DNA of 64,000 bases from Spiroplasma poulsonii (GTDB taxonomy: Bacteria; Bacillota_I; Bacilli_A; Mycoplasmatales; Mycoplasmataceae). The DNA is taken from NCBI RefSeq assembly GCF_009866525.1, contig NZ_CM020866.1:291655-355654 (forward strand), in the 5' to 3' direction. Shown here piece after piece: positions 1 to 11,280 of the stretch; the first letter of the stretch is position 1; every line of letters starts with the position of its first letter. The notes under the pieces are model-generated. The model saw nothing but the letters and a program-made list of their open reading frames with translations. It did not search any database and had not been told where the DNA came from. The position numbers and the translations under genes were made by a program.

Positions 1-43
1 AAATAATTGATCATACAACTTTTGGTTAGAAAGAAGGATACAG

Positions 44-853
44 ATGAAAAAAGCCGTTTTTTCAGATCTAGATGGAACTTTATTAAAGGATAATCATCGT
101 TTTAGTAAATTGACGAAGAAAACCATTAATTCAGTGCAAAAAAAAGGAATTCCGTTTGTGGTAACAACGGGGCGATTAGCAAATGATGCAATTCGTCAAG
201 CCCGTAAACTAAAAGTTCATAAATATCATGGTTATGTTTTGGCCAACAATGGGGCGAGTGCATATTCATTTAAAACAAATAGTTTTTTATGAATGATGAT
301 TTTTACAACAGCTGAAATTAATACTCTTTTTAAATTTACTTATCAAAAGTATAAAGTTCATTTTTTTAGTAATAATAGTACTTATGTTTATGAGTATGGT
401 GAAAATTCTTATTATTGATCAAAAATAATGCGAACTAAATATCAGGTTATTACTAAACCAGAAGAGATTATTGAAGACATTACGCATGCCAATGTTATTA
501 CACATGAATCATTGAATGATAATGATGCGGCAGGATTAATACAAGAATTACGGCAACTATTACCACAATTAGATATTACACAGTATAATAATCGTGTTTT
601 TGAAATTGCTTGTAAAGTTATTTCAAAAGGGAGTGCATTGCAGTTTTTATCACATCATATTGGGATTGATATTAGTCAAACTTATTCGTTTGGTGATTCT
701 TATAGTGATCTTGAATTGATTCGTCAAGCTGGAGTTGGAATTGCTGTTGGTAATGCAATTGATGAATTAAAAGCAATGGCCAATGAGGTGACGTTATCAA
801 ATCGGGAAGATGTACCAGCAAAATATTTGCAACAGTTTTTATTAAAAAAATAA
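44..853 (+). CDS. Cof-type HAD-superfamily phosphatase
   Basis: A 269-residue protein once TGA is read as Trp. HAD motif I is the FSDLDGTLL segment near residues 6-14, with the nucleophile and acid/base Asp pair. The C-terminal GDSYSDLELI stretch near residue 220 is motif IV (GDxxND type), followed by the usual AVGNA. The length and the cap between the motifs fit the Cof/YidA family, cytosolic Mg-dependent sugar-phosphate or flavin-phosphate phosphatases. The substrate cannot be read from sequence. The start follows GAAGGA at a good distance. A short gap separates it from thioredoxin downstream. Confidence 0.9.
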
Positions 854-908
854 AACTTTTGTGATATGATAAAAAAAGCAAGAAAGTTCAGTAAAGGAGA
901 GAGTAAAA

Positions 909-1220
909 ATGGCTGTAAATGAAATAAAAACTATTGATGACTTTAAAAAAGCAATTGCCGAAAACAAATTAACATTAGTTGATTTTTATGCTGATTGATG
1001 TGGACCATGTAAAATGATTGCGCCGGTAATTAGTGAATTGGCAAAAGACCGTGGTGATGTTAATTTTGTTAAAATTAATGTTGACGAATTACAAGATCTT
1101 GCTCAAGATTATGGAATTTTATCAATTCCAACATTAATTACATTTCAAAATGGAAGTGAATTAAAACGAAAAACTGGATTTGTAACTCGTAATGAAATTG
1201 AACAAGAATTGTTAAGTTAA
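909..1220 (+). CDS. trxA: Thioredoxin
   Basis: A 103-residue cytosolic disulfide reductase partner of thioredoxin reductase. The active site WCGPC lies near residues 28-32, with its Trp encoded by TGA. The conserved SIPTLITFQNG segment with the cis-Pro follows at about residue 75. Length is typical of bacterial TrxA. The start is preceded by AAAGGAGAG. A small basic ORF follows and ends in a terminator, so this may be a short transcription unit. Confidence 0.95.
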
Positions 1221-1273
1221 AATTAGTTGTTAAAAAAATTTAATAACAATCAAAAGAAGAAGGTGAATAGGAA

Positions 1274-1396
1274 ATGGCAATGAAAAAACGCCGTCGTTTA
1301 ATTGCGGAGAAAAAAACAGCGAAAGCCTTAGCACGAAAAGAAGCTGCAAAAAAAACAAAAGAAAAAGATAACTTAGAAGCGAAAGCTTCAAAATAA
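1274..1396 (+). CDS. Small lysine/arginine-rich peptide
   Basis: A 40-residue ORF preceded by GAAGAAGGTG. The product is almost entirely Lys, Arg, Ala and Glu, beginning MAMKKRRRLIAEKK, with high predicted helicity and a strong positive charge at the N-terminus. Nothing identifies a function; a nucleic-acid-associated peptide is a guess from composition. A Rho-independent terminator begins at its stop codon, supporting the idea that it closes the trxA unit. Confidence 0.55.
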   Translation: MAMKKRRRLIAEKKTAKALARKEAAKKTKEKDNLEAKASK

Positions 1397-1426
1397 AAAA
1401 AGAAAATAATATTATTTTCTTTTTTA
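1391..1426. terminator. Bidirectional terminator
   Basis: The inverted repeat AGAAAATAAT/ATTATTTTCT is flanked by A and T runs. It lies between convergent genes (the small basic ORF on + and the membrane protein on -), so it can end both. Confidence 0.7.
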
Positions 1427-1427
1427 T

Positions 1428-1844
1428 TTATCTTAAGATAGAAAAAATAACAGCTGTAATTAAAGCATAGCTAAAGTTAATGCCAAGCGTTGTTACAAGG
1501 ATAAAACCTTTTTTCTTTAAATATCAAAGATAACCATCATATTCTGTTTGTAAATGTGAATATTTGGTTATAATATTAAATCCTAAATCTGCTTGTAACG
1601 GAGTTAATTCTTTAGTTTTGCTTAGTTTTCGTAAGGGATTTCGAACGATAATTCAATTACTAATAAACATTGTTAGAATAATAATAATTAAAATTCCAAA
1701 GAAAATTTGTGATAAATCACTATTACTTAAGTGTAAGGTATTTTTATATAATACTAACGGAATTGTTGTTGCAATTTGTGCTAATAGAAAAATAACATTA
1801 CAGCTTAAACTAATAATTAAAAATGTTTTAAGTGATGTTTTCAT
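1428..1844 (-). CDS. Hypothetical membrane protein with three predicted TM segments
   Basis: A 138-residue protein read through two TGA Trp codons. The N-terminus (MKTSLKTFLIISLSC) is a first hydrophobic segment. A second (IFFGILIIIILTMFI) lies near residue 50, and a third (TTLGINFSYALITAVIF) near the C-terminus. The central loop is polar, with DLGFNIIT and KLYWQYG stretches. No family was recognised. It is convergent to the trxA unit and shares its terminator. Confidence 0.6.
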
Positions 1845-1890
1845 GGTTATATTATTGCTTTCTGATTAATTGTTATCTGTGTATTAACTT

Positions 1891-2530
1891 TTAAAAGATA
1901 GTAACAAATTCATCTTCTGGAATTCGTAAGCGGGGAAAACTTGTTCCTGCTGTGTTGTCATCATAATATCCAAAAAGCATTCCTAAAGCTAAATGTCATT
2001 TTGTTGTGTCAACAATATTGTGTTCTTTAAAAAAAGGGAATAGCTTGGGTTGGTGTGACCCCGCCCATAATACTTGACCCAATTTTTAAATCAGCTGCTT
2101 GTAATGCCAAAAAACTAGCAACTATATGTGTTTGTTCATCAGAAAACATATCTGGACTTAGGCAAGTTTTTAAATAATTACTCATTCCTTTTACATTATT
2201 TGTTAATGCTTCGCCTTCAAAAATTCGTCCCAAACGTTTTGTTAGAAATTCTTCTGAAGTTAAATAATCTCCGTTTGATCCTAATAATAATGCCAAAACT
2301 GGAACGTCTTTTACTTTTTGTTGGTTTCCTGCCATAAAACAATTTAATGCTGCTTGTTCTTTTAATTTTTGATCTTTAATAATAATAACTTTCACTGGTT
2401 CTAATCCATTTGAACTAGGTGCTAAAGCACCAGTGGTTAAGATTGTTTTTAAATGAGCATCGCTAATTGTTTTTGTTTTATCGTAAATTTTGATGGCTTT
2501 ACGAAATTGTGCTGCTTGTTGTACACTCAT
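1891..2530 (-). pseudogene. Nitroreductase-family flavoprotein, frameshifted in a T7 run
   Basis: The N-terminal 167 residues are intact: MSVQQAAQFRKAIKIYDKTKTI, the LAPSSNGLEPVKVIII FMN-binding region, and the KIGSSIMGG motif near residue 152. Together they identify an NAD(P)H-dependent nitroreductase. After GGVTPTQAIPFF the frame stops at a run of seven T in the coding strand. With six T it would continue to a TAA at 1891 through KEHNIVDTTKW, LALGMLFGYYDD and an EDEFV tail, giving about 212 residues, normal for the family. It is either a recent frameshift or a homopolymer sequencing error. The enzyme would be an FMN-dependent cytosolic oxidoreductase. Confidence 0.8.
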
Positions 2531-2670
2531 TGTTTTTCCTCTACTTTCTCGGTTTCTTAATAGTTCTTATTATACGCGAATAAAATTAAATTAATAGTGC
2601 TTAAACCGCTAACAAACTTTACGAACAATGCTATAATAAGAAAAGATAAAATTAAGAAAGGATAATAAAA

Positions 2671-5088
2671 ATGGAATTTTCGCATAAGGTAATTGAGCAA
2701 AAATGACAACAATATTGAGAAAAACACCAAACTTTTAAAACACCAAATAATTCTGATAAAAAGGCTTATATTTTAGATATGTTTCCGTATCCTTCGGGGG
2801 CAGGTTTACATGTTGGACATCCAAAAGGATACGTTGCAACTGATGTTGTTAGCCGTATGCGAAAATTACAAGGGTATGATGTTTTACATCCAATTGGGTG
2901 AGATGCTTTTGGATTACCAGCTGAACAATATGCTTTACAAACAGGAAATGATCCTGCTGAATTTACATTACAAAACATTGCTAATTTTCGGAATCAATTA
3001 AAAGCCCTTGGATTTAGTTATGATTATAATAAAGAGGTTAATACTTCTTCACCAGGGTTTTTTAAAACAACACAATTGATTTTTGAATTATTATATCAAA
3101 ATGGTTTAGCTGAGATGCGTTATGTTGATGTTAATTGGTGTCCTGAACTAGGAACTGTTTTAGCAAATGAAGAAGTTTTAAATATCAATGGCAAAATGGT
3201 ATCAGAACGAGGACATTATCCAGTTTATAAAAAACCAATGCGGCAATGAGTTTTAAAGATTACGGCTTATGCTGAAAAATTATTAGAAGGTTTAGATGAA
3301 GTTGATTGGCCAGAATCAGTCAAGGATTTACAACGTAATTGAATTGGTAAATCAGTTGGTGCTGAAATTAATTTTGCAGTTCAAGATAGTTCAGAAATTA
3401 TTGAAGTTTTTACAACTCGAGCAGATACTATTTTTGGTGTTGAATACATAGTTTTAGCACCAGAGCACCCATTAGTCACAAAATTAACAACATCAGAATA
3501 CAAAACAAAAGTAACAGAATTTTTAGCAACCACAAAAGCAAAAAGTGATTTAGATCGTCAAGACAATAGTAAAGAAAAAACGGGAATGTTTATTGGAAGT
3601 TATGCAATTAATCCAGTTAACAAAAAAGTTTTACCAATTTGGATTGCTGATTATGTGTTACCATTTTATGCAACCGGAGCTGTAATGGCTGTTCCTGGTC
3701 ATGATGAGCGTGATTATTTGTTTGCTTTAAAATATCAATTACCAATTAGTTATGTTATTGAAGGTGAACACTATGGAAAATTACACAATAAGGATGGAAA
3801 ACACATTAATTCGGAGTTTTTAAATGGTTTAACAACTAACGAGGCAGTCACAAAAGCAATTACTGTTTTATCAGCGGCAGGACATTCCACTGCAAAGGTA
3901 ACTTATAAACTTCGTGATTGATTATTTTCTCGTCAACGTTATTGAGGAGAACCATTCCCGGTTATTCATTGAGAAGATGGTTCAATTAGTTTAGTTGATG
4001 AAAAAGAATTACCATTAGAATTACCAAAAATGACAAACATTAAACCTTCGCAAACTGGAGAATCACCATTAGCTAATGCAAAAGATTGGTTAACAGTTGT
4101 TGATAGCACTGGTAAAAAGGGACGACGAGAAACTAATACAATGCCGCAATGAGCTGGTAGTTGTTGATATTACTTGGGCTATATTTTAATGGAAAACAAT
4201 GAAATGTTAGATTTACGAAGTTCAGCAGCACAAAAATTATTAAAAAAATGATTACCAGTTGATTTATATGTTGGTGGCCAAGAACATGCTGTCTTGCATT
4301 TATTATATTCACGGTTTTGACATAAATTTTTATATGATCAAAAGTTAGTCCCAACTTCAGAACCATTTTATAAGTTAGTGAACCAGGGGATGATTTTAGG
4401 TGCTGATGGGACAAAAATGAGTAAATCAAAAGGTAATGTAATTAATCCTGATGATATTATTAAATCGCATGGAGCTGATACTTTACGGTTATATGAAATG
4501 TTTATGGGTCCAATTGAAGCATCGTTACCATGAAATCCAAGCGGTTTAGACTCAGCCCGAAAATGATTAGATCGGGTTTATCGTCTTGTTAAAAATAATA
4601 ACTTTACGCAAGTTAATAATCACCAATTAGATTTTGTTTATCATAATATGGTTAAAAAAGGGACAGAAATGATTGAAAAACTAAGTTTTAATACTGCTGT
4701 TTCGCAATTAATGGTTTTTATTAATGCTTGTTATAAAGATGAGACCCCCATTTATCAACCATATTTTGAAGGGTTTACGAAAATGTTAAGTCTTTTTGTA
4801 CCACATTTAGCAGAAGAAATTTGAGTTAATTTACAACAAACATCAGCAATTGCACTATCAACTTGGCCAACTTATGATGAAAAATATTTACAAAAAAATG
4901 AAGTTATAATTGCAGTCCAAGTTAATGGTAAATTACGTGCTAAATTAGAAGTTGTGATTGATACTTCCGATGAGGATTTATTAGCTTTAGCAAAAGCAAA
5001 TCCTAATGTTAAAACTTTTTTAGTTAATCATCACATCGTGAAAGAAATTGTTATTAAAAATAAAATTGTTAATTTTGTTGTAAAATAA
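2671..5088 (+). CDS. leuS: Leucyl-tRNA synthetase
   Basis: An 805-residue class I synthetase that charges tRNA-Leu. The HIGH-type signature is [13 protein letters not shown] at about residues 37-49. The CP1 editing domain includes [12 protein letters not shown] and [15 protein letters not shown] occurs in [11 protein letters not shown] near residue 580. The C-terminal anticodon-binding and terminal domains are complete. Many Trp codons are TGA. A -10-like TATAAT lies at 2632 and AAGAAAGGATAA precedes the start. No T-box leader is visible. Confidence 0.97.
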
Positions 5089-5673
5089 TGTTGAAAAATT
5101 ATTTAATAATTTATAATTTTAAGCAAAGGAGAAAATAGAAAGATGAAATTTGTTCGTTCTAGTGATGGACCTTGAGGATTCTTTGATTCAGCAGGTTCAT
5201 ATGTACCAGGAGCAGATTGAATGAGCCAATGATTTTCTAAAGGACATAGTTATATTTTTTAATTAGTTGGAATTGCTATTTTTGTCTTAATTATTGGATC
5301 ATTATTTTTTGCAAAAAAATATTATGCTAAAACTGTTAATTGAAAATGATTTCGAATTTCAATTGGAAGTTATCAAATTGCAACTTATTTTTTAACTTAT
5401 GCGATTTGAGTATCATATTTAGCACTTGTTTTAAAAACAGAATGAATTTGAGGACCAGTTGGTCCGTCCCAAGTTCGTGGTTTAAGTGAATTAATGCCCT
5501 TACATTTATGTAGTCTGCACCAGTTATTATCAGGATTTATTTTAATTTTTCCTAGTCGAAAATTTTTTGAAGTTGTAGCACCATCAGCAATTATTTTACC
5601 AATCTTAGCAATTATTACACCAGTTAATGGGTATTGAAGCTTAGATAATTTCTTTTATTATAATTACTTTATT

Positions 5674-6740
5674 AGACTTCTTGCGATACCCTTTTTTATT
5701 AAAATATTATTATAAAATATAATTTATGAGGACATAAAAATATGAACAATAATAAATTTAATACTCTTAATGATAGAGAATGGTTAAGATTAACAGGAAT
5801 AAAAAAATCCACTTTTAATAAAATGTTAGATATTTTAAAAGTTGCTGAAATAGAAAAATTTAAAAAAGGTGGTAAAACTAATAAATTATCATTAGAAAAT
5901 AGATTATTGATGACTTTATTATATTGACGAGAATATCAGACTTATTTTCATCTTGGTAAAAGTTTTGATATTAGTGAGGCTAATTGTTATCGTAATATTA
6001 AGTGAATTGAAGATATTTTAATTAAAAACTCTGATTTTCAACAACTTGCTGGTAAAAAAGCACTAATAAATGATTATTTTAATGATAAAACTATTATTAT
6101 TGATGCTACCGAAACTCCAATCCAACGCCCAAAAAAAGACAAAAACAATCTTATTCTGGTAAAAAGAAAAAACACACGATCAAAACACAAGTAATTATCG
6201 AACAAGAAACCAAAAAAATTATTGCAACAAGTTTTTCGCTCGGAAAAAAACATGATTATGCTTTATTTAAAGAATCAAAAATCCCAATTTTAAAAAATAC
6301 CAAATTAATAGTTGATAGTGGTTATCAAGGAATACAAAAAAATCACAATAATGTTCTAATACCTACAAAGAAAACAAAGAAAAACCCTTTAAACAAAGAA
6401 CAAAAGCAATATAATAGACTAGTTTCAAAAATGAGAATTATTATTGAAAATATTTTTGCTATTCTTAAAAAATTTAAAATTATTACAGAAAAATATCGTA
6501 ATCGAAGAAAAAGATTTGGTTTAAGATTTAATTTAATTGCCTCAATTTATAATTTACAATTATTATATTTAACATAAAATATTTATTTAAAATTAAATAA
6601 TTTAAATAATAAATTAATTTTTCGTTGTGGAAAAATATTAAATTTTTAAATAAAAAACATAATTAATTAAAATTATATTTTTCTATTAGTATCTTTTTTA
6701 CAAATATTTGCAATTTTTTAACAAGTAATGCAAGAAGTCT
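5674..6740 (+). mobile_element. IS5-type element, copy 1 (complete)
   Basis: A 1067-bp element with terminal repeats AGACTTCTTGC at both ends, flanked by direct ATT (5671-5673 and 6741-6743). It carries two overlapping transposase frames. Six other copies in the window share its sequence almost base for base, and all duplications fit ANT, so it is a recently active family. It interrupts the YwaF-type gene. Confidence 0.93.
5742..6577 (+). CDS. IS5-type transposase made by -1 frameshift (orfA-orfB)
   Basis: orfA (5742-6194, 150 residues, MNNNKFNTLNDREWLRLTG) holds the helix-turn-helix region and the first DDE Asp in TIIIDATETPIQRP. At A7G (6131-6138) ribosomes could slip -1 into orfB, which gives KKKHTIKTQVII, the second Asp in KLIVDSGYQGI, and the Glu region ENIFAILKKFKIIT with the RNRRKRF motif, ending at 6577. 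The fused product is about 278 residues. A7G is a classic slip site in IS5 and IS3 families. RBS is GAGGACAT. Confidence 0.88.
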
Positions 6741-7279
6741 ATTCTACATACTTTAATTATTTTTGCTTATTTATATGTTTATAAATATGGTTTAGTTGGG
6801 CGCCCTTATAGTGGTTTATTATTTAAATGACAATTATTATGATTAACATTATTTTCAATTATCGCAGTAGTTTGAGATTGGATTTTTAAAACTAATCAGT
6901 TATTTGTTGGTCCAAATAGTGGAGAACCATGAAATAATGGTGGTTTTAATGTCGGGGGATGAAATACAAACTTTATCGGGCTTAAGTATATGTGACCATT
7001 TGCCCGATTACCAATGTTTATTTTAGGAATTGTAATGGTTTCTATCACCCATGTCGTCTTATTTTATATTCCACAAAGTTTTTTATATGATGCAAAAACA
7101 AAAGAACTAATATCAGTTCCGCGTGGATCATGTAATAAGTTTCGAACAAAACAAGGGTTAACTTATGTTGGATTTACTTTTACTTATATTTTTTGACCAG
7201 ATAATAAAATTCACCATCATTTAAGTCAAACTAATTTATTACAGTTTACTGATGTTGAATTACTAACCCTATCTCACTA

Positions 7280-7307
7280 AAATAGGCAGAAATACTGCCT
7301 ATTTTTT
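7280..7307 (+). terminator. Rho-independent terminator
   Basis: The stem AAATAGGCAG/CTGCCTATTT with a five-base loop and a T run follows directly after the YwaF-type gene's stop. Confidence 0.8.
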
Positions 7308-7379
7308 AATTAATCCGACTTACAATTTAAAATAAAGGTATAATATAACTAAAATGTTAAGAAAAGGTGGATGATAACA

Positions 7380-8186
7380 ATGTTTAAATATGCAATTATT
7401 GCAAATGACTATCAAGAATCAGCCAAGTTGGTTAGTAAAATTGCCAAAACATTACAAAATTATGGTTTAGCAGAAGATATTGTTAATCCAGAATATGTTT
7501 TTGTTATTGGTGGGGATGGTACCTTATTACGCGCTGTTAATGAGTTCCAAGATATTATTGATGAAGTTTATTTTATTGTTATCAAGTCTGGATCATTGGG
7601 GTTTTATGCTAATTATGATGAGAAAACATATTCTCGAGCAATTGATGCAATTATTAATGATACAGCGCGGATTCGGCAAATGCCCTTATTAGAAATTAAA
7701 TATAACAATAATATTATTCGCTATGCTTTAAACGAAGCAAAAGTTGTTGACCATGTTAAAACAATTCGGACTGACATTTATGTCAATAATGATTTGTTAG
7801 AACATTTTCGTGGGAGTGGTTTAGTATTTTCAACAAAAACAGGGTCAACAGGGTATATGCGAGCAATTAATGGCTCAATTATTGCGGCGAATATGACAAC
7901 ATTATGACAATTAAAAGAAATTGCCCCCGTTGCTAATTCAACATTTTCAACGATTAATGCTTCTATTATTTTGGACCAAGCACAGGTTGTTCGCTTAACA
8001 GGAGAATTAGCAGGGAAAAGTTTAGTTATTGATACTTATGAATCAGAAATTTTGAGTTCGCAAATTGAATTAAAAATTAGTCAAAAAACATTAAATTTAT
8101 TTTATGATGAAGAAAATAATTTAAGTATGATTGCTAAAATGAAAATTTTATTTGCACATTGTAATAACAACAGAAGGGATGAGTAG
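7380..8186 (+). CDS. nadK: NAD kinase
   Basis: A 268-residue ATP:NAD 2'-phosphotransferase that makes NADP. The GGDGTLL motif lies at about residues 44-50, the family signature. GSTGYMRAINGS carries the second glycine-rich loop. The ATG at 7371 sits directly on the AAAAGGTGG RBS, so the ATG at 7380 is the better start. Two bases separate its stop from the EIIB-like gene, so they are co-transcribed, with the J-domain gene probably third. Confidence 0.93.
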
Positions 8187-8188
8187 CA

Positions 8189-8560
8189 ATGCGAGCAGAA
8201 TATATCATCATTATTGTAGTGGCCATGATTTTAATGCTATTATTTATTTTAATGATGGTTTTTCGTAAAAAGATTTTTAATTTTCAAAAATTCTTAATTC
8301 CAAAGCAAAAAATCTCTTTTTCTGTTAATGACCTAATCACGATTTTAGGGACAAGTGATAACATTGTTATGGTTAAAGCAACTTTGACCCGTTTACGAGT
8401 AACAGTAAAAGATTTGGATGAAGTTGATTTTGAATTATTAAAAACAAAGTTTAAACTAAAACACATTGATACTGTTTTACAAACAGTAATTATGCCATTT
8501 GGTAATATTAGTGTGGCTGTTAAGAGTGAAATTGATGCCGTAATGCAAAAAGAACAATAG
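8189..8560 (+). CDS. Membrane-anchored PTS EIIB-like protein lacking the phospho-Cys
   Basis: A 123-residue protein with one N-terminal TM helix (IIIIVVAMILMLLFILMMVF) and then a glucose-family EIIB fold: DLITILGTSDNIVMVKATLTRLRVTVKDLDEVD. In true EIIB the segment reads A-C-I-T-R-L-R; here the Cys position is Thr (KATLTRLRV), so it cannot carry the phosphoryl group. It is probably a regulatory or structural relative. It lies between nadK and a TM-anchored J-domain gene, suggesting a membrane-linked function for this operon. Confidence 0.75.
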   Translation: MRAEYIIIIVVAMILMLLFILMMVFRKKIFNFQKFLIPKQKISFSVNDLITILGTSDNIVMVKATLTRLRVTVKDLDEVDFELLKTKFKLKHIDTVLQTVIMPFGNISVAVKSEIDAVMQKEQ

Positions 8561-8621
8561 ATAATATTTGATTAATAAATTGACGGTAGTAAAATTGTTA
8601 TAAAAAGGAGTATATATCACA

Positions 8622-9572
8622 ATGAATTGAGTAATTATAGTTTTGGTCATTGTTGCTTTTTCTTTAGTGGGAGCTTTGTTTAGTTTTTGGTTTCGAAAGG
8701 CAAAATATCATTTTAAAAATGAAGAACATACCATTAATGGCAAAGACCAAGCCGATAAAAGTTATGAGCTTATGATGACAATTATTGTTGAAGATGAATC
8801 AATTGCAAAATATTTGTTACCATTACCACGATATGTTGATACTTCAATCCCAGATTATCAAATTGATTTTAACTTAGGATTATTTATGTCTGATTATTGA
8901 GAATTAATTCATTATTTGAATAAAACAACAGACCCAATTGCAAACGATATTTTTATTGAATATTTTACAACAATTAATGAAGAATTAAATAATTTATTAA
9001 CAGAAGTTATTAGTAACAACATTGAACCGTTAGCAACAGTCTTTGTAGCATTATATGATCAAAAAACATGAGGTAAAACTTTTGTTGAATGTTTTTTAAA
9101 ACCATATGTCTTATTAACTAGAAAGATGTTAGCAACGCATTTAGTTCCTGATAGTTTTACAATTTTGAAACAAATTAAATTTTATTTACGATGAAAAGAT
9201 CGCCAAATTTTTGCTGAATTAGAAGCAGTTTTTTATACCGCTTTAAATGAACATCTTACTTTGGTAAATAAAATTTATCAAGAATTTATTCAGAAATTAG
9301 AAACTGATTTTAACACTTTTTTTGATTCACAAACATGAGAAAACTTTCAACAACCTGCATCAACTACTGCTGAATTAGAAGAATTATATCAATTGTTTGG
9401 GTTAAATTCATCAGCTTCAATTAATGATATTAAACGAGCATATCGTCAGTTAGCAAAAAAATATCATCCTGATTTAAATAAAAGTTTTGATAGTGAAGAA
9501 CTAATGCGAAAAATTAATGATGGTTATAAAAAGTTATTAGCTAATCATCAACAAGAAGAAACGGAAGTTTAA
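8622..9572 (+). CDS. Membrane-anchored C-terminal J-domain protein
   Basis: A 316-residue protein with an N-terminal TM segment ([22 protein letters not shown]), a middle region of about 220 residues without recognised motifs, and a C-terminal J domain ([33 protein letters not shown]) with the HPD triad near residue 285. The J domain stimulates DnaK ATPase; here it would recruit DnaK to the membrane. It is not canonical DnaJ, since it lacks the G/F region and zinc repeats and the J domain is at the wrong end. The RBS AAAAAGGAG is clear. Confidence 0.8.
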
Positions 9573-9632
9573 ATATTTGTTAGTTACCAATTGTTTTTAT
9601 TAAAATTAATAGTATAATTTTATTAACTTAAT

Positions 9633-10699
9633 AGACTTCTTGCATTACTTGTTAAAAAATTGCAAATATTTGTAAAAAAGATACTAATAGAAAAATATAA
9701 TTTTAATTAATTATGTTTTTTATTTAAAAATTTAATATTTTTCCACAACGAAAAATTAATTTATTATTTAAATTATTTAATTTTAAATAAATATTTTATG
9801 TTAAATATAATAATTGTAAATTATAAATTGAGGCAATTAAATTAAATCTTAAACCAAATCTTTTTCTTAGATTACGATATTTTTCTGTAATAATTTTAAA
9901 TTTTTTAAGAATAGCAAAAATATTTTCAATAATAATTCTCATTTTTGAAACTAGTCTATTATATTGCTTTTGTTCTTTGTTTAAAGGGTTTTTCTTTGTT
10001 TTCTTTGTAGGTATTAGAACATTATTGTGATTTTTTTGTATTCCTTGATAACCACTATCAACTATTAATTTGGTATTTTTTAAAATTGGGATTTTTGATT
10101 CTTTAAATAAAGCATAATCATGTTTTTTTCCGAGCGAAAAACTTGTTGCAATAATTTTTTTGGTTTCTTGTTCGATAATTACTTGTGTTTTGATCGTGTG
10201 TTTTTTCTTTTTACCAGAATAAGATTGTTTTTGTCTTTTTTTGGGCGTTGGATTGGAGTTTCGGTAGCATCAATAATAATAGTTTTATCATTAAAATAAT
10301 CATTTATTAGTGCTTTTTTACCAGCAAGTTGTTGAAAATCAGAGTTTTTAATTAAAATATCTTCAATTCACTTAATATTACGATAACAATTAGCCTCACT
10401 AATATCAAAACTTTTACCAAGATGAAAATAAGTCTGATATTCTCGTCAATATAATAAAGTCATCAATAATCTATTTTCTAATGATAATTTATTAGTTTTA
10501 CCACCTTTTTTAAATTTTTCTATTTCAGCAACTTTTAAAATATCTAACATTTTATTAAAAGTGGATTTTTTTATTCCTGTTAATCTTAACCATTCTCTAT
10601 CATTAAGAGTATTAAATTTATTATTGTTCATATTTTTATGTCCTCATAAATTATATTTTATAATAATATTTTAATAAAAAAGGGTATCGCAAGAAGTCT
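9633..10699 (-). mobile_element. IS5-type element, copy 2 (complete, inverted)
   Basis: 1067 bp with AGACTTCTTGC ends and AAT duplications at 9630-9632 and 10700-10702. It inserted in the gap before ogt, about 60 bp from its start, probably removing or replacing its promoter. Confidence 0.92.
9796..10631 (-). CDS. IS5-type transposase, copy 2
   Basis: Same orfA-orfB arrangement as copy 1, with the 7-A slip run intact (seven T on the + strand near 10238-10244). orfA spans 10179-10631; orfB continues to 9796 in the -1 frame. No disabling change was seen. Confidence 0.85.
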
Positions 10700-10758
10700 A
10701 ATGGATAAAAGAATTTATTTTAGTATGCAAAAGTTATGACAAGAGAGGAAAAATAAAT

Positions 10759-11280
10759 ATGACTGTGCAAAAAGTAATAAAATGATACTATACTAATTTA
10801 AAATTTAATAATTGAGATTTATATGTTGCTGTTTCTGACCAAGGAGTTACTTTTATTGGTTCTAACCATAAAGGTTTTAGTGAGTTAGAATATTGACAAC
10901 AGAAAAAAGGTACAAATATTCTGTTAGTTGCTGATCAAGGGGGAAAGACCGATAAGGTAATTACCCAATTAACAGAATATTTAGCAGGGAAACGAACAAC
11001 TTTTACCTTACCGTTTGATTTTATTGGAACATTGTTTCAACAAAAAGTTTGACGAGAAGTTGCAAAAATACCATATGGGACAACAACTTGTTACTCAGAT
11101 ATTGCCCAAAAAATTGGCCATCCCCGCGCCGTTCGTGCTGTTGGAACTGCCATTGGAAATAATTCAATGACAATTATTGTGCCATGTCACCGTGTTCTTG
11201 GCAAGAATAATGCTTTACGTGGTTATCGTGGTGGATTGGAAATGAAAGCATCATTATTACAATTAGAAAACATTTGATAA
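10759..11280 (+). CDS. ogt: Methylated-DNA--protein-cysteine methyltransferase
   Basis: A 173-residue suicide repair protein that removes O6-alkyl groups from guanine. The active-site motif is IIVPCHRVLG near residue 145, preceded by the PYGTTTCYSDIAQKIGHPRAVRAVG helix-turn-helix region and followed by GYRGGLEMKASLLQLE. The length is normal for Ogt/MGMT. RBS AGAGAGGAA. The IS5-type copy immediately upstream leaves only a short leader, so expression may depend on a promoter at the element's edge. Confidence 0.95.

Larger units (their letters stand above)
5143..7280 (+). pseudogene. YwaF/TIGR02206-type membrane protein, nonsense codon and IS insertion
   Basis: Good RBS (GCAAAGGAG) and start, then MKFVRSSDGPWGFFDSAG. 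An in-frame TAA at 5260 comes before the first TM segment; the same frame then continues as a multi-spanning membrane protein with the PLHLCSLHQLL motif typical of YwaF (TIGR02206). An IS5-type element is inserted at 5674-6740. Removing it with one copy of the ATT duplication joins YNYFI to LHTLII in frame and continues to the stop at 7278. Intact length would be about 355 residues with around 7 TM segments. Family function is unknown. Two independent lesions mean no full product. Confidence 0.8.

Noticed and set aside
1..29. Possible C-terminal codons of an upstream gene ending at TAG 27-29
   Set aside because: Only nine codons are visible and nothing identifies a gene.
1564..1869. Open frame on + inside the leftward membrane gene
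   Set aside because: No RBS, and the minus-strand frame gives a coherent three-TM protein read with TGA as Trp.
2580..2670. T-box leader before leuS
   Set aside because: The gap is too short and lacks the T-box consensus and terminator.
2766..2978. Minus-strand open frame within leuS
   Set aside because: Shadow of the leuS coding strand; leuS motifs are unambiguous there.
7014..7196. Separate small ORF after the IS5 copy
   Set aside because: It is the 3' part of the interrupted YwaF-type gene, in frame once the IS is removed.
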